Positions 47,069 to 55,800 of a stretch of DNA of 64,000 nt are shown here, in pieces. The stretch is from Paucibacter sp. KBW04 (GTDB taxonomy: Bacteria; Pseudomonadota; Gammaproteobacteria; Burkholderiales; Burkholderiaceae_C). A program made the position numbers and the translations under genes. Below the pieces are notes generated by a model. That model had not been told where the DNA came from, did no database searches, and saw only the letters and a list, made by a program, of their open reading frames with translations. How positions within the stretch are numbered: position 1 is the stretch's first letter; every line of letters starts with the position of its first letter. The stretch lies in the NCBI RefSeq assembly GCF_003852425.1, contig NZ_QAJN01000012.1:244009-308008 (forward strand), given 5' to 3'.

Positions 47069-47614
47069 ATGGACAATGCGCTTCCCGCCATCCCCGCCAA
47101 ACGCTACTTCACCATCGGTGAGGTGAGCGATCTGTGCGGCGTGAAGCCCTATGTGCTGCGCTATTGGGAGCAAGAGTTCAGTCAACTCAAGCCCATGAAG
47201 CGGCGCGGCAATCGACGCTACTACCAGCACCATGAAGTGCTGCTGATCCGCCGCATTCGCGGCCTGCTGTATGAGCAGGGCTTCACCATCAGTGGCGCTC
47301 GCAACCAACTCATCGATGTGGGCAGCTCTCGCAACGCCGAGTCCAAGCTGGCTGCTTCCATGCTTGATTCGGACGAGTCGGATATGGACTCGGGAGATGA
47401 GGGTGCCGGTTTGTCGCCCGAACTGAGCGGCATTGTGGCCACCAAGTCTTCTGCTGCCAGTGCGAGCGCATCTGCCGCCGCCCATGCCAGCGAGGCGCGC
47501 AGCCAGATCGCCGTGACCGAGGTCTTGGCCAACCAGGGCGAGTCCTTGGAGCCCTGGTCTTTGAGTCAGGTGCGCGAAGAGCTTTTCGCCATTCGTTCTA
47601 CTCTTTTTATCTGA
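47069..47614 (+). CDS. MerR-family transcriptional regulator
   Basis: A 181-residue regulator with the N-terminal MerR winged helix: RYFTIGEVSDLCGVKPYVLRYWEQEF near 12-37 and RRGNRRYYQHHEVLLI near 45-60. It lacks the metal-binding cysteines of MerR/CueR; the C-terminal part is Ser/Ala-rich and unlike known ligand domains. This ihfA-adjacent MerR gene is a common neighbour in beta- and gammaproteobacteria; its target is not known to me. Confidence 0.87.
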   Translation: MDNALPAIPAKRYFTIGEVSDLCGVKPYVLRYWEQEFSQLKPMKRRGNRRYYQHHEVLLIRRIRGLLYEQGFTISGARNQLIDVGSSRNAESKLAASMLDSDESDMDSGDEGAGLSPELSGIVATKSSAASASASAAAHASEARSQIAVTEVLANQGESLEPWSLSQVREELFAIRSTLFI

Positions 47615-47640
47615 ATCTCGCAGAGCCTAGAAAAATGGGC

Positions 47641-47646
47641 TATACT
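47641..47646 (+). promoter_or_regulatory. Candidate -10 box for the first tRNA-Pro
   Basis: TATACT, 12 bp before the mature tRNA start. A -35 match at 17 bp upstream (TCGCAG) is poor, so the promoter is only partly convincing; read-through from the preceding regulator gene is also possible. Confidence 0.35.
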
Positions 47647-47657
47647 GCGAAGCTCAG

Positions 47658-47735
<78 letters not shown>

Positions 47736-47752
47736 AAAACAAGAAGAGAAAT

Positions 47753-47788
47753 AAACGAGCCGCCTGCGCAAGCAAGCGGCTCGTTTTT
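47753..47788 (+). terminator. Intrinsic terminator after tRNA-Pro 1
   Basis: AAACGAGCCGC / GCGGCTCGTTT, 11-bp stem, ending in five T (47784-47788). It lies 17 bp after the tRNA and closes that transcript, so the second tRNA needs its own promoter. Confidence 0.9.
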
Positions 47789-47948
47789 CCTTTCAGGCTT
47801 TGAAATTGGGCCTGGATTGAAGCTGCCGTTGGCGGCTTGATCGAGCCGAGTTCGCGAGCGCAAAGAGTGAGCAGAAATCTCCTCGTCACTTGTTTGCCAA
47901 ATCAAACATTTGTGCAAAGACTTGCTCTCTTCTTGCCTCGTTTGCGGC

Positions 47949-47977
47949 TGGCAGGTTTAAAAATTAAGGCATAATAT
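47949..47977 (+). promoter_or_regulatory. Candidate promoter of the second tRNA-Pro
   Basis: TGGCAG (47949-47954) and TAATAT (47972-47977), spaced by 17 bp in a local AT-rich stretch, 31 bp before the mature tRNA. The -35 matches only partly, the -10 well. Confidence 0.45.
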
Positions 47978-48008
47978 TAAGCATCGGTTTTCAGCAATGA
48001 AACCCAAT

Positions 48009-48085
48009 CGGAGCGTAGCGCAGCCTGGTAGCGCACTTGCATGGGGTGCAAGGGGTCGCGAGTTCGAATCCCGCCGTTCCGACCA
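48009..48085 (+). tRNA. tRNA-Pro (anticodon GGG), second copy
   Basis: The same tRNA as at 47659 with an encoded CCA and identical anticodon arm. Three bases differ: acceptor position 4 is A (A-T instead of G-U), and one T-stem pair is C-G instead of T-A. The changes keep or improve pairing, so both copies are expected to be functional. Confidence 0.97.
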
Positions 48086-48102
48086 TTGATAAAGAAATGA
48101 AC

Positions 48103-48137
48103 AACGCGTTAGCAGCTCAGGCGGCTAGCGCGTTTTT
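48103..48137 (+). terminator. Intrinsic terminator after tRNA-Pro 2
   Basis: AACGCGTTAGC / GCTAGCGCGTT, 11 pairs with one G-U, running into TTTTTCTTT. It lies 17 bp after the tRNA. Confidence 0.88.
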
Positions 48138-48161
48138 CTTTGTCCGCAACTGTTTGAAGCC

Positions 48162-49259
48162 TCAATGGCTATGGCTGTGATGCTCATCGGGCACATGCGC
48201 GTGGGCATGGGTGATGGGGCTGTGCCTATGCCTGTGGCTGTGCAGACCTTGGGGCATGGGCGAGCGCTGGTGGTCGTGGTCGTGATGGCCATCGTCATGG
48301 CGGTGGGCATGCTCGTGCTCCACGGCCTCGTGGCTGTGCTCGTGCGCATGGGACTCCGCCAGATGCAGCAAGAGGCCCAGAATCATTAGCAGGCCCCCCA
48401 GCAGCAGCCAGAGGCCACCGTCGCGCTCGCCCAAGGCGTAGGCTAGGCCTGCGCCAAAGAAGGGCGCAAAGGCAAAGACCGAGGCGGTGCGGGCCGCGCC
48501 GAAAGCGCGTTGCGCCAGCAGATAGCAGCGCAGGCTCAGTCCATAGCCGGTGGCGCCCACGGCCAAGAGGCCCAAGGCCGGCCAAAGACCGGGCAGAGGT
48601 TCACTCAAACACCAGGCCAGCACGGCCGAGGCATTGGCGCCTAAGGCGCTTTTGTAGAGCACGACCTGGCCAGGATCGCGGTTGGCCAGAGCGCGCGACA
48701 AGGTATTGTCCAAGCCCCAAGCAGCGGTGGCTGCCAGCACCGCCAGCAGGCCCAGCAGACCCTGCAATTGGCTCTGCAAGTGGTTGGCTGCCTGCGTCTG
48801 CGCCCGGTCCCAGATCAAGGCCACGCCGCCCAAGGTCAGCAGCAGCAGGGCAGCGGCCACCCGGCGATCCAATTGCTCGCGATAGAGCGCGCGGGCCAGC
48901 AGGGCGGTGAAGACGGCTTCCAGGGTCAGCATCAGGGCGGCGGCGCTGCCGCTGGTGTGCTGCAGGCCCCAGGCCAGGGCGACGGGGCCTAGCAAGGCTC
49001 CGAAGAAAGCCATCAGCAAGAGGCGTGGGATATCGCCGCGACGCAGGGCAGCCTCGCGCTCCAGGGGTTGGCGCAGCAAGCCGCCCACCAAGGCGGCGCC
49101 GGCGTAGAGCAGGGCGGCGGTGCTGAAGCTGCCCAGGCCCGTGCCCAATTGCTGCAACAAAGGCGTGCTGGCGCCGAAAAGCAGGGCGGCCAGCAAGGCG
49201 TTCAGGCCGCCGCGCAAGGCGGGCCAGCGCGAGCCGGGCGTGGGGGTGTGAGAGTGCAT
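48162..49259 (-). CDS. EamA/DMT-family permease with histidine-rich C-terminal tail
   Basis: A 365-residue drug/metabolite-type transporter. Two EamA repeats (about ten spans between residues 15 and 297) include LTLEAVFTALLARALYREQLD, the usual repeat ending. After the last span the chain goes on for about 64 residues with 23 histidines, mostly alternating with Asp, Glu, Ala or Ser (for example HRHDDGHHDHDH). Such tails bind Zn, Ni or Co in metal transporters and chaperones. DMT proteins export or import small organic molecules, so a metal-linked function is inference from the tail alone. Confidence 0.87.
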   Translation of the reverse strand: MHSHTPTPGSRWPALRGGLNALLAALLFGASTPLLQQLGTGLGSFSTAALLYAGAALVGGLLRQPLEREAALRRGDIPRLLLMAFFGALLGPVALAWGLQHTSGSAAALMLTLEAVFTALLARALYREQLDRRVAAALLLLTLGGVALIWDRAQTQAANHLQSQLQGLLGLLAVLAATAAWGLDNTLSRALANRDPGQVVLYKSALGANASAVLAWCLSEPLPGLWPALGLLAVGATGYGLSLRCYLLAQRAFGAARTASVFAFAPFFGAGLAYALGERDGGLWLLLGGLLMILGLLLHLAESHAHEHSHEAVEHEHAHRHDDGHHDHDHQRSPMPQGLHSHRHRHSPITHAHAHVPDEHHSHSH

Positions 49260-49308
49260 GGGCCTGACTGTAGATCAGGCCTGTTTCATCCAGCGGGCGG
49301 AGCGGCCT

Positions 49309-49977
49309 TCAGAGCAGCGTCGCGAGATCCAGGCCCGTCCAGGCGGAGATCCAGGCCAGCGCGCGCTGGCCTGCGTCCAGCAGCACATGGCCCATCATCA
49401 GGGCGAAGGCCACGGCGCCCGAACCCACCAGGGCCGAGGCCAGCAAGGCCAGGCCGTCGCGGAACATCCAGCCCAGACTCAGCAGCACCAGGCTCAGGCT
49501 GGGCAGCACATTGCCCAGCGGCAGGGGCAGCAGAATCAGCACGCCCATCAAGGCGATCCAGACTCGCCAGCCGGTGTGGGTGCGGCTGTGGCTGGTCCAG
49601 GTCCAGCGGGCCTTCATCAGGCGATCCGAGAGACCGTACATCCAGGCCAGAAAACGCAGGCAGCGGCGCGACCACAAGGCATTGAGGCGCACGCGTCCCA
49701 AGCGCTCCGGCACGATGCTGCCGTCCAGCTGGCTGCTCCAGCGCCAAGCGATCACAAAGATCACCAAGCTCAGCAAGGTGCCCACACCCGCCATGGGCAT
49801 GACGCTGAGCACGGCCATCAGCAGCAGCAAGACGGCGGCCGAGGCCTCGCCGTGCAGGCGCAGCAAGTCCGGCAAGCTGAGTTCTTGGAAGGAATCAGGC
49901 GCTGCGCCCGTCTCGGAATGGGCCTCTGAATGAGCCTGGGCGGCGCGGTGGAAGACTTCGGCAAGTAGCTTGGACAT
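49309..49977 (-). CDS. ExoD-family membrane protein
   Basis: A 222-residue membrane protein of the ExoD type, named for exopolysaccharide synthesis in Rhizobium. It has the family segment LLLLMAVLSVMPMAGVGTLLSLVIF near 50-75, the central basic part RLNALWSRRCLRFLAWMY, and paired hydrophobic spans near 140-170 and 185-210. Biochemistry of the family is unknown. It faces the same way as the next, small membrane protein gene upstream. Confidence 0.8.
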   Translation of the reverse strand: MSKLLAEVFHRAAQAHSEAHSETGAAPDSFQELSLPDLLRLHGEASAAVLLLLMAVLSVMPMAGVGTLLSLVIFVIAWRWSSQLDGSIVPERLGRVRLNALWSRRCLRFLAWMYGLSDRLMKARWTWTSHSRTHTGWRVWIALMGVLILLPLPLGNVLPSLSLVLLSLGWMFRDGLALLASALVGSGAVAFALMMGHVLLDAGQRALAWISAWTGLDLATLL

Positions 49978-50014
49978 GGCTGTGCCCGACTCAATCAGTG
50001 CGATGACTCTGGCT

Positions 50015-50416
50015 TCAGAAGCCCGCGCGTTGCTTGAGTGTTTCCAGGCGCGGAATGCGGCCCAGCAGCAGGTGGCCGGCGATGGCCAAGACCAGCATGA
50101 TGACCATGCCCAGCAGCCAGAGCAGCCAGATCAGGGGTTCCAGCCAGCCCATGGCCGAGCCCAGCATGGGCAAGACATCACGGCTGGCCGTGATGGCCCA
50201 GAGCACGGCTTCCTGCGCCAGCTTGATCGACGCCGGGTCCAGCCACAGGCTGACCCAGGTCGGCACCGGCCATTGGGCGGCTGCCGTTCCCGCCGCCACC
50301 GCATCGCCGCTGCCCAGCAATTGGGCGGCCCATTCGCTCAGGGCGATCACCAGCAAGGCGCCGCCGGTCCACAGGGCGCTCAAAAGGGCGAAAACAATCC
50401 AGACTGCAATTTTCAT
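50015..50416 (-). CDS. Hypothetical membrane protein
   Basis: A 133-residue protein, start taken at MKIAVWIVFALL because it opens a hydrophobic span (about 3-25). A second span lies near 98-123, with an amphipathic, tryptophan-rich middle. No family is recognised. An upstream in-frame start would add a polar N-terminus; a ribosome site is not evident for either, so the start is uncertain. Confidence 0.6.
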   Translation of the reverse strand: MKIAVWIVFALLSALWTGGALLVIALSEWAAQLLGSGDAVAAGTAAAQWPVPTWVSLWLDPASIKLAQEAVLWAITASRDVLPMLGSAMGWLEPLIWLLWLLGMVIMLVLAIAGHLLLGRIPRLETLKQRAGF

Positions 50417-50557
50417 CAGAGGTGTGGTCTTCACGGTGGAATGCCGCGGGAGCCCGTGCTTGAAGTAAGAAGGGCTCAACCATAGCTTGATAACTCCACA
50501 TGAAAAACCAGACAGTCGCTGAGAGTCACTGATGTTTTTCGGAAGCTTCCCGGCGCT

Positions 50558-52564
50558 TCAGGCCGGCTTTTGGCTGCTGCGCACCGTGCCGCGGCCGGCT
50601 TTCTTGGCGGCATAGCTGGCCAGATCGGCGCGTGCCAGCCACTCCGCCGCGCTGCCCATGTCTTCGCTCAGCGCGGCCACCCCCACGCTGGCGCCAACAC
50701 TCAGGCGCTGACCCTGCCAATCCACGCTCAGGGCCTGGATGGCTTCGAGCAAATCGTGGGCCACACGCTCAGCCCCCTCGGCATGGCAGCGTTCCAGCAA
50801 CACGGCGAACTCGTCACCGCCCAGGCGTGCCAGCAAATCGCCGGCGCGAATCGCGGCCGCCGCGGTATCGGCCACTGCCTTGAGCATGGCGTCACCCGCG
50901 GCATGGCCCAGGCTGTCGTTGATCTCCTTGAATCGGTCCAGGTCAAAGGCGATCAAGGCAGCCGGCTTGGCGCGCGAGCGCATGGCGTAGACGGTGTCCA
51001 GGCGGTGCATGAACTCGCGCCGATTGGCCAGGCCGGTCAGGTTGTCGTGCTTGGCCGACCATTCCAGCGCCAGGCGCGAGCTGACCTCCTCGGAAATATC
51101 GCTGACCGTCCAGATGGCGCCGGCCTCATGGTCCAGCGGGTCCACCGGCTGGCCGGACAGGCGGCCCCAGAAGGTGCTGCCATCGGCGCGCAGCATTTGC
51201 CAGTCGCCCTGGTAGTGGCGGCCGGCCTCGAAGGCCTCGCGCACCTGGGGGCTGAGTGCGTCAAAATCGCCTTCCAGCGCGTAGATCAGCCGCGTGGGCT
51301 GGCCCATCAACTGGTCGGCCGTGTGGCCAAAGAGCTTACAAAACGCCGTGCTGACGAGCTCGAAACGCCGCCGTCGGCTGAAGGCAATGCCCAGCGGTGC
51401 TGCTTCCATCACCGACTGCAGACGACCCAAGGTGACGGCATTGCTGGCCTCGAAATTGGCCCGCTCGCGCGCCACCCGCTGCAAGACTCGCTGCAGCTGG
51501 GCCACCTCGCCGCGGCTTTGGGGCCAGTCTTGATCCACATCGCTGGCACCGTCGAACAAACGGCTGGCGCGTTGACGCAGCTGGCTCAAGGGCTGCAAAA
51601 GCCACCAGATCAAGGCCGTCAAGGCCGTGGCTAGCACGCCGGCGATGGACAGGGTCCAGATCACCGCTTGGCGCTGTGCCGCGGCCAGCGGTGCCAGCAC
51701 GGCGCGGGTCTCGCGGGCGCGCCAGACCATCCAGTCCAGCCCCGGCACCCCGGCCACGCCCAGCAGCTCTTTGGCGTCGCCCAGATGCAGACCGGCCGGT
51801 TCCAGCGGCTGGCCGGCTTGTTGCCAGGCCTCAAAGCCGGCCAGCAAACGCGGTTCCAGGCGGATGGAGCTGCCCACCAGCCGGCTGTTGGGATGGGCCA
51901 GGATCAAGCCCTTGGCGTCAGTCACCACCACCAAGACCCCGTCCTCGCCGCCCACGCTTTCGGCCACGCCTTCCAGCAGGTTCTGGCTTTGCAAGCGCAG
52001 CACGGCACCCATCACAGCCCAGACCCGGCCCTGCTCCATCAGGGGCTGGGCCAACACGACAACAGGCTCCATGCTGACCCGGCTGATCAGCGGCGCCGAC
52101 ACCTGGGGCTGACCCAGGCGCTGGGCCTTGGCGAAGTAGTCACGGTCCTGCACATTGATCTCGGGCTGGCGGAAGCCGGTCTTGTCCACTGTGCCCAGCA
52201 TGCGGCCCTCCGCATCCACCATAAAGAGGCTGCTGAAATTGATTTGCAGACGCATATGGCGCTGCAGGAACTCGCCCAAGGTCTCGGGGCGCAGGGCCGA
52301 GGGCTTGATATCCTTGGTCAGCGCCGCTAGCGCGCGCTGGTGTTGCACCACCCGGTGGGCCAGCAAGGAGGCGGTGCGCACGGCCTCGTTGACCTCGGCA
52401 TGCTGGCGCTCGGACAAGGTGGCGGATTGCGCCTTGTGAGTCAAGACCATCACCGAGGAGCCCATGCCGATCAAGAGCAGCAAGAGGCCGGCCAAGCCGA
52501 CCTGGAACTTGAGGGTCTCGAAGCCGCGAACCAAGCGCTGCAACAGGGGCAGTCGCTCAGTCAT
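50558..52564 (-). CDS. Diguanylate cyclase with dCache-type sensor and PAS domain
   Basis: A 668-residue membrane sensor that makes cyclic di-GMP from two GTP. A span near 20-40, a periplasmic Cache-like ligand domain to about 300 (RDYFAKAQRLGQPQVSAPLISR is typical), a second span near 310-330, a PAS domain around 390-500 and a GGDEF domain to the end. The active-site motif GGDEF is at 582-586. The inhibitory RxxD site (Arg573-Asp576) is intact five residues upstream, so product feedback is likely. The ATG at 52564 is used; the longer upstream frame is Pro/Arg-rich and not protein-like. No EAL domain. Confidence 0.92.
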   Translation of the reverse strand: MTERLPLLQRLVRGFETLKFQVGLAGLLLLLIGMGSSVMVLTHKAQSATLSERQHAEVNEAVRTASLLAHRVVQHQRALAALTKDIKPSALRPETLGEFLQRHMRLQINFSSLFMVDAEGRMLGTVDKTGFRQPEINVQDRDYFAKAQRLGQPQVSAPLISRVSMEPVVVLAQPLMEQGRVWAVMGAVLRLQSQNLLEGVAESVGGEDGVLVVVTDAKGLILAHPNSRLVGSSIRLEPRLLAGFEAWQQAGQPLEPAGLHLGDAKELLGVAGVPGLDWMVWRARETRAVLAPLAAAQRQAVIWTLSIAGVLATALTALIWWLLQPLSQLRQRASRLFDGASDVDQDWPQSRGEVAQLQRVLQRVARERANFEASNAVTLGRLQSVMEAAPLGIAFSRRRRFELVSTAFCKLFGHTADQLMGQPTRLIYALEGDFDALSPQVREAFEAGRHYQGDWQMLRADGSTFWGRLSGQPVDPLDHEAGAIWTVSDISEEVSSRLALEWSAKHDNLTGLANRREFMHRLDTVYAMRSRAKPAALIAFDLDRFKEINDSLGHAAGDAMLKAVADTAAAAIRAGDLLARLGGDEFAVLLERCHAEGAERVAHDLLEAIQALSVDWQGQRLSVGASVGVAALSEDMGSAAEWLARADLASYAAKKAGRGTVRSSQKPA

Positions 52565-52802
52565 GGGAGGCGTGGGGCAGGGGCATGGCGGGGTGTGCTT
52601 GCGGGCTGAGAGCGGTGGGCGAGGCGCTGCTGGCGGGCGTGTTCGGCGCATGCAGCGAGAACAAAGTTTAGGCCAAGCGGCCACAAGCGCCGTCTTGGCG
52701 CCGGATTAGGATTTTTTACGCTTCATGGCCTGCCGGGCTTGCCCCGGATTTGCCACGGAAAGGCCCTAGACTTTCGCCCAAATCTACCGCGTGGGAGGGC
52801 CG

Positions 52803-55800
52803 ATGAGCCAGCGTCTGAAGAAGTTTCTGCAGCGAGCCAAAACCGGCTCGGCCTGGGCGGCGGCGCTGCTGGGAGTGGCGGCCTGTGTTTGGCCCGCGCA
52901 AGAGGCTGCGGCCGCGACGCTTGCGATGACGCCCTCCGGCCAGGTCAGTGAGTTGCGTCAGCTGCGCCTGGTCTTCTCCGAAGCGGTGGTGCCGGCCGGT
53001 GACCCGCGCCTGCCCGCGCCCGGTGAGCTGCGCTGCGCGGGTCAAGCCAAGCCGGTGGCAGGCGATGGACGCTGGGCCAGCGAACGCGAATGGCTGTTTG
53101 ATCTGCGCGAGCCCTTGGCCGCGATGAGCCGCTGCTCGTTCAAGCTCAGCGAGGGCTTCAAGCCCCTGGCCGGGGTGACGCTCAGCGGCGCGCGTGAGTT
53201 TTCTCTGAGTACCGGCCCAGCCCTGGTCGTGCGCGCCCACCCCTGGGAGGGCAGCCAGATTGAGGAGGACCAGCACTTCTTGCTGCAGTTCAACGGCGTG
53301 GTCAGTGATGCGGATCTGGCTCAGCGGGCCTGGTGCGAGGTCGAGGGCCTGGGCGAGCGGCAGCCGGTCAAGCGGGTGACGGGCAAGGTCCTGGAGGCGG
53401 TGTTGAAGTCCGAAGGAATTGCCGGGCCGCAAGCCGCCCGCGCCGTCCTGCTCAGCTGCCAGCGCCCCCTGCCACCGGACGCCCATGTGCAAATCAAATG
53501 GCGGCACGCCGAACAAGAAGGCAAGAGTGCCAACAAGGCGGAGGCTGGCGTGCAGCGCTTTGAGTTCCAGGTGCGCCGCCCCTTCACCGCCGAGTTCAGC
53601 TGCGAGCGCGAGCGGGCGAATGCGCCTTGCTTACCGATCCGGCCTTTGCGCGTGGTCTTCAGCGAAGCGGTGCCGCGCGAGCTGGCCCAGCAAATCAAGC
53701 TGCAGCCCAAGAGTGGCTCGCCCATTGCGCCCAGCCTGGACAAAGACAATAAGGAAAGCGAGCTCAGCGAGGTCAGTTTTCAAGGCCCGTTTGCCGAGAA
53801 CGCCGAGTTCAGCATCGTCTTGCCCAAAGGGCTCAAAGACCGCAGCGGCCGGCTCCTAAGCAATGCCGACAGCTTCCCGGCCCTGAAGGTGCAGACCGGC
53901 ATCGCACCGCCGCTGGCCAAATTCGCGGCCGCGCCCTTCGGCATTCTGGAGCGCGAGGCCAAGGGCCCGGCCGTCTTGCCCATCACCATGCGCCATGTGC
54001 AGAGCGACTGGGCGGCGGGGCCGAACAAGGCCTCGCCCGGCGAGATCCGCATCAAGCGGGTGCAAAGCGATGCCGAGGTGTTGGCCTGGTATGCCAAGCT
54101 CAAGCGCTATCACGAGAACCAGCTGACGGCCCGTGAGCTGGGCCTGCCGGCCTCGGAGTGGGACGAAATCGTGCCCGGCCAGGACGGCCGCGGCAATCCG
54201 GTGGAGCGCAAGGTGCCGCGCTATGTGCGCACCCGCGAGGCCTCTTTGCTGCAGCGCGAGGCGGGCACCGAAACCTTGGCCTTGCCGGCCCCGGTGGGTG
54301 GCAAAGAAGGTGACGCCCGCCCCTTCGAGGTCATAGGCCTGCCCCTGGCCCAGCCCGGCTACCACGTGGTGGAACTGAGCTCGCGCCGCCTGGGCCAGGC
54401 CTTGCTGGACAAGGCCGCGCCCATGTATGTTCGCACGGGAGTGCTGGTGACCAATCTGGGCGTGCATTTCAAGCTGGGCCGCGAGAACAGCCTGGTCTGG
54501 GTCACCAGCCTGGACAAGGGCAAGCCGGTGGCCGATGCAGACGTGGCGGTGAACGACTGCCATGGCAAGCGCCTGTGGGCCGGGCGCACCGACGCCCAGG
54601 GCCTGGCCCGTATCAACGAAGGCCTTGAACGCCGTCGCCATGGCAATGAGCGTTGCGAGGCCGAGTACGGCCTTTTCGTGACGGCCCGCAAGGCCGATGC
54701 GCAAGGCCAGACCGATATGGCTTTTGTGTTCAGCAACTGGAACAAGGGCATTGAATCCTGGCGCTTCAATCAGTCAACGTCCAACCAGCGCGAGCCCGAT
54801 GTGCGGGCCCACACGGTGCTGGACCGCAGCCTTTTGCGAGCCGGTGAAACCGTCTCGATGAAGCACTTCTTCCGCCTGGAAAACAGCCAGGGCCTGGCCC
54901 TGGCCGGCGCCGCCCAACTGCCCGATCAAGTCACGCTCACGCATGACGGCAGCGGCCAGCAAATCGTCTTGCCCCTGAGCTGGCCCAGCCCGCGCAGCAG
55001 CGTGACGCAGTGGCAGATCCCGGCCAATGCCAAGCTGGGCACTTACAGCATCACGCTGGAGCGCGGCGCCGCCGCCTCCTCCAAGCGCGGCCGGCAGGCC
55101 TGGCATAGCGGCAGCTTCCGGGTCGAGGAGTTCCGCCTGCCCCTGATCGATGCCCGCCTGAGCGGCCCCAAGGCCTTGCCCATCGCGCCCAGCGAGCTGC
55201 GCATCAACGCTCAGCTCAACTACTTGTCGGGTGGCGGGGTGGCGGCGGCACCGCTCAAGCTCTCGGCCGTGCTGCGGCCGCGATATGTGCAGTTTGCGGG
55301 TTATGAAGAGTTCAATTTCTCGCCCCCAGCCAGCGACGATGGCACGGTCAGCCGCCCGGCCAACGAGGCGATGGAGGAGGATGAGTCCGAGGCCAGCCGC
55401 CCGCGCGATAGCAAGCTCGTGGCCGACAAGCTGGCCACGTTGACCGATCGCAATGGCGCCGCCGAACTCTTGCTGAAAAACCTACCCAAGATCAGCCAGC
55501 CTAGCGAGCTGCAGGCGCAGATCACTTTTGCCGACCCGAATGGCGAGACCAAGACCGCCTCGCAGAGCTTCAATCTCTGGCCCGCCAAGCTGGTCTTGGG
55601 TCTGAAGGCGGGCAGCTGGGGCAGCAATCGCGGCAAGATCAAGTTCAGCGCCCTGGCCTTGGACACGGCCGGCAAGCCGCTGGCCGGCCAGCGCCTGGAG
55701 GTGCGCGCCCGCCTGAACCAGACCATCAGCAGCCGCAAGCGCATGGTCGGTGGCTTCTACGCCTACGACAACCATGTGGAGCGCAAGGACCTGGGCGCCC

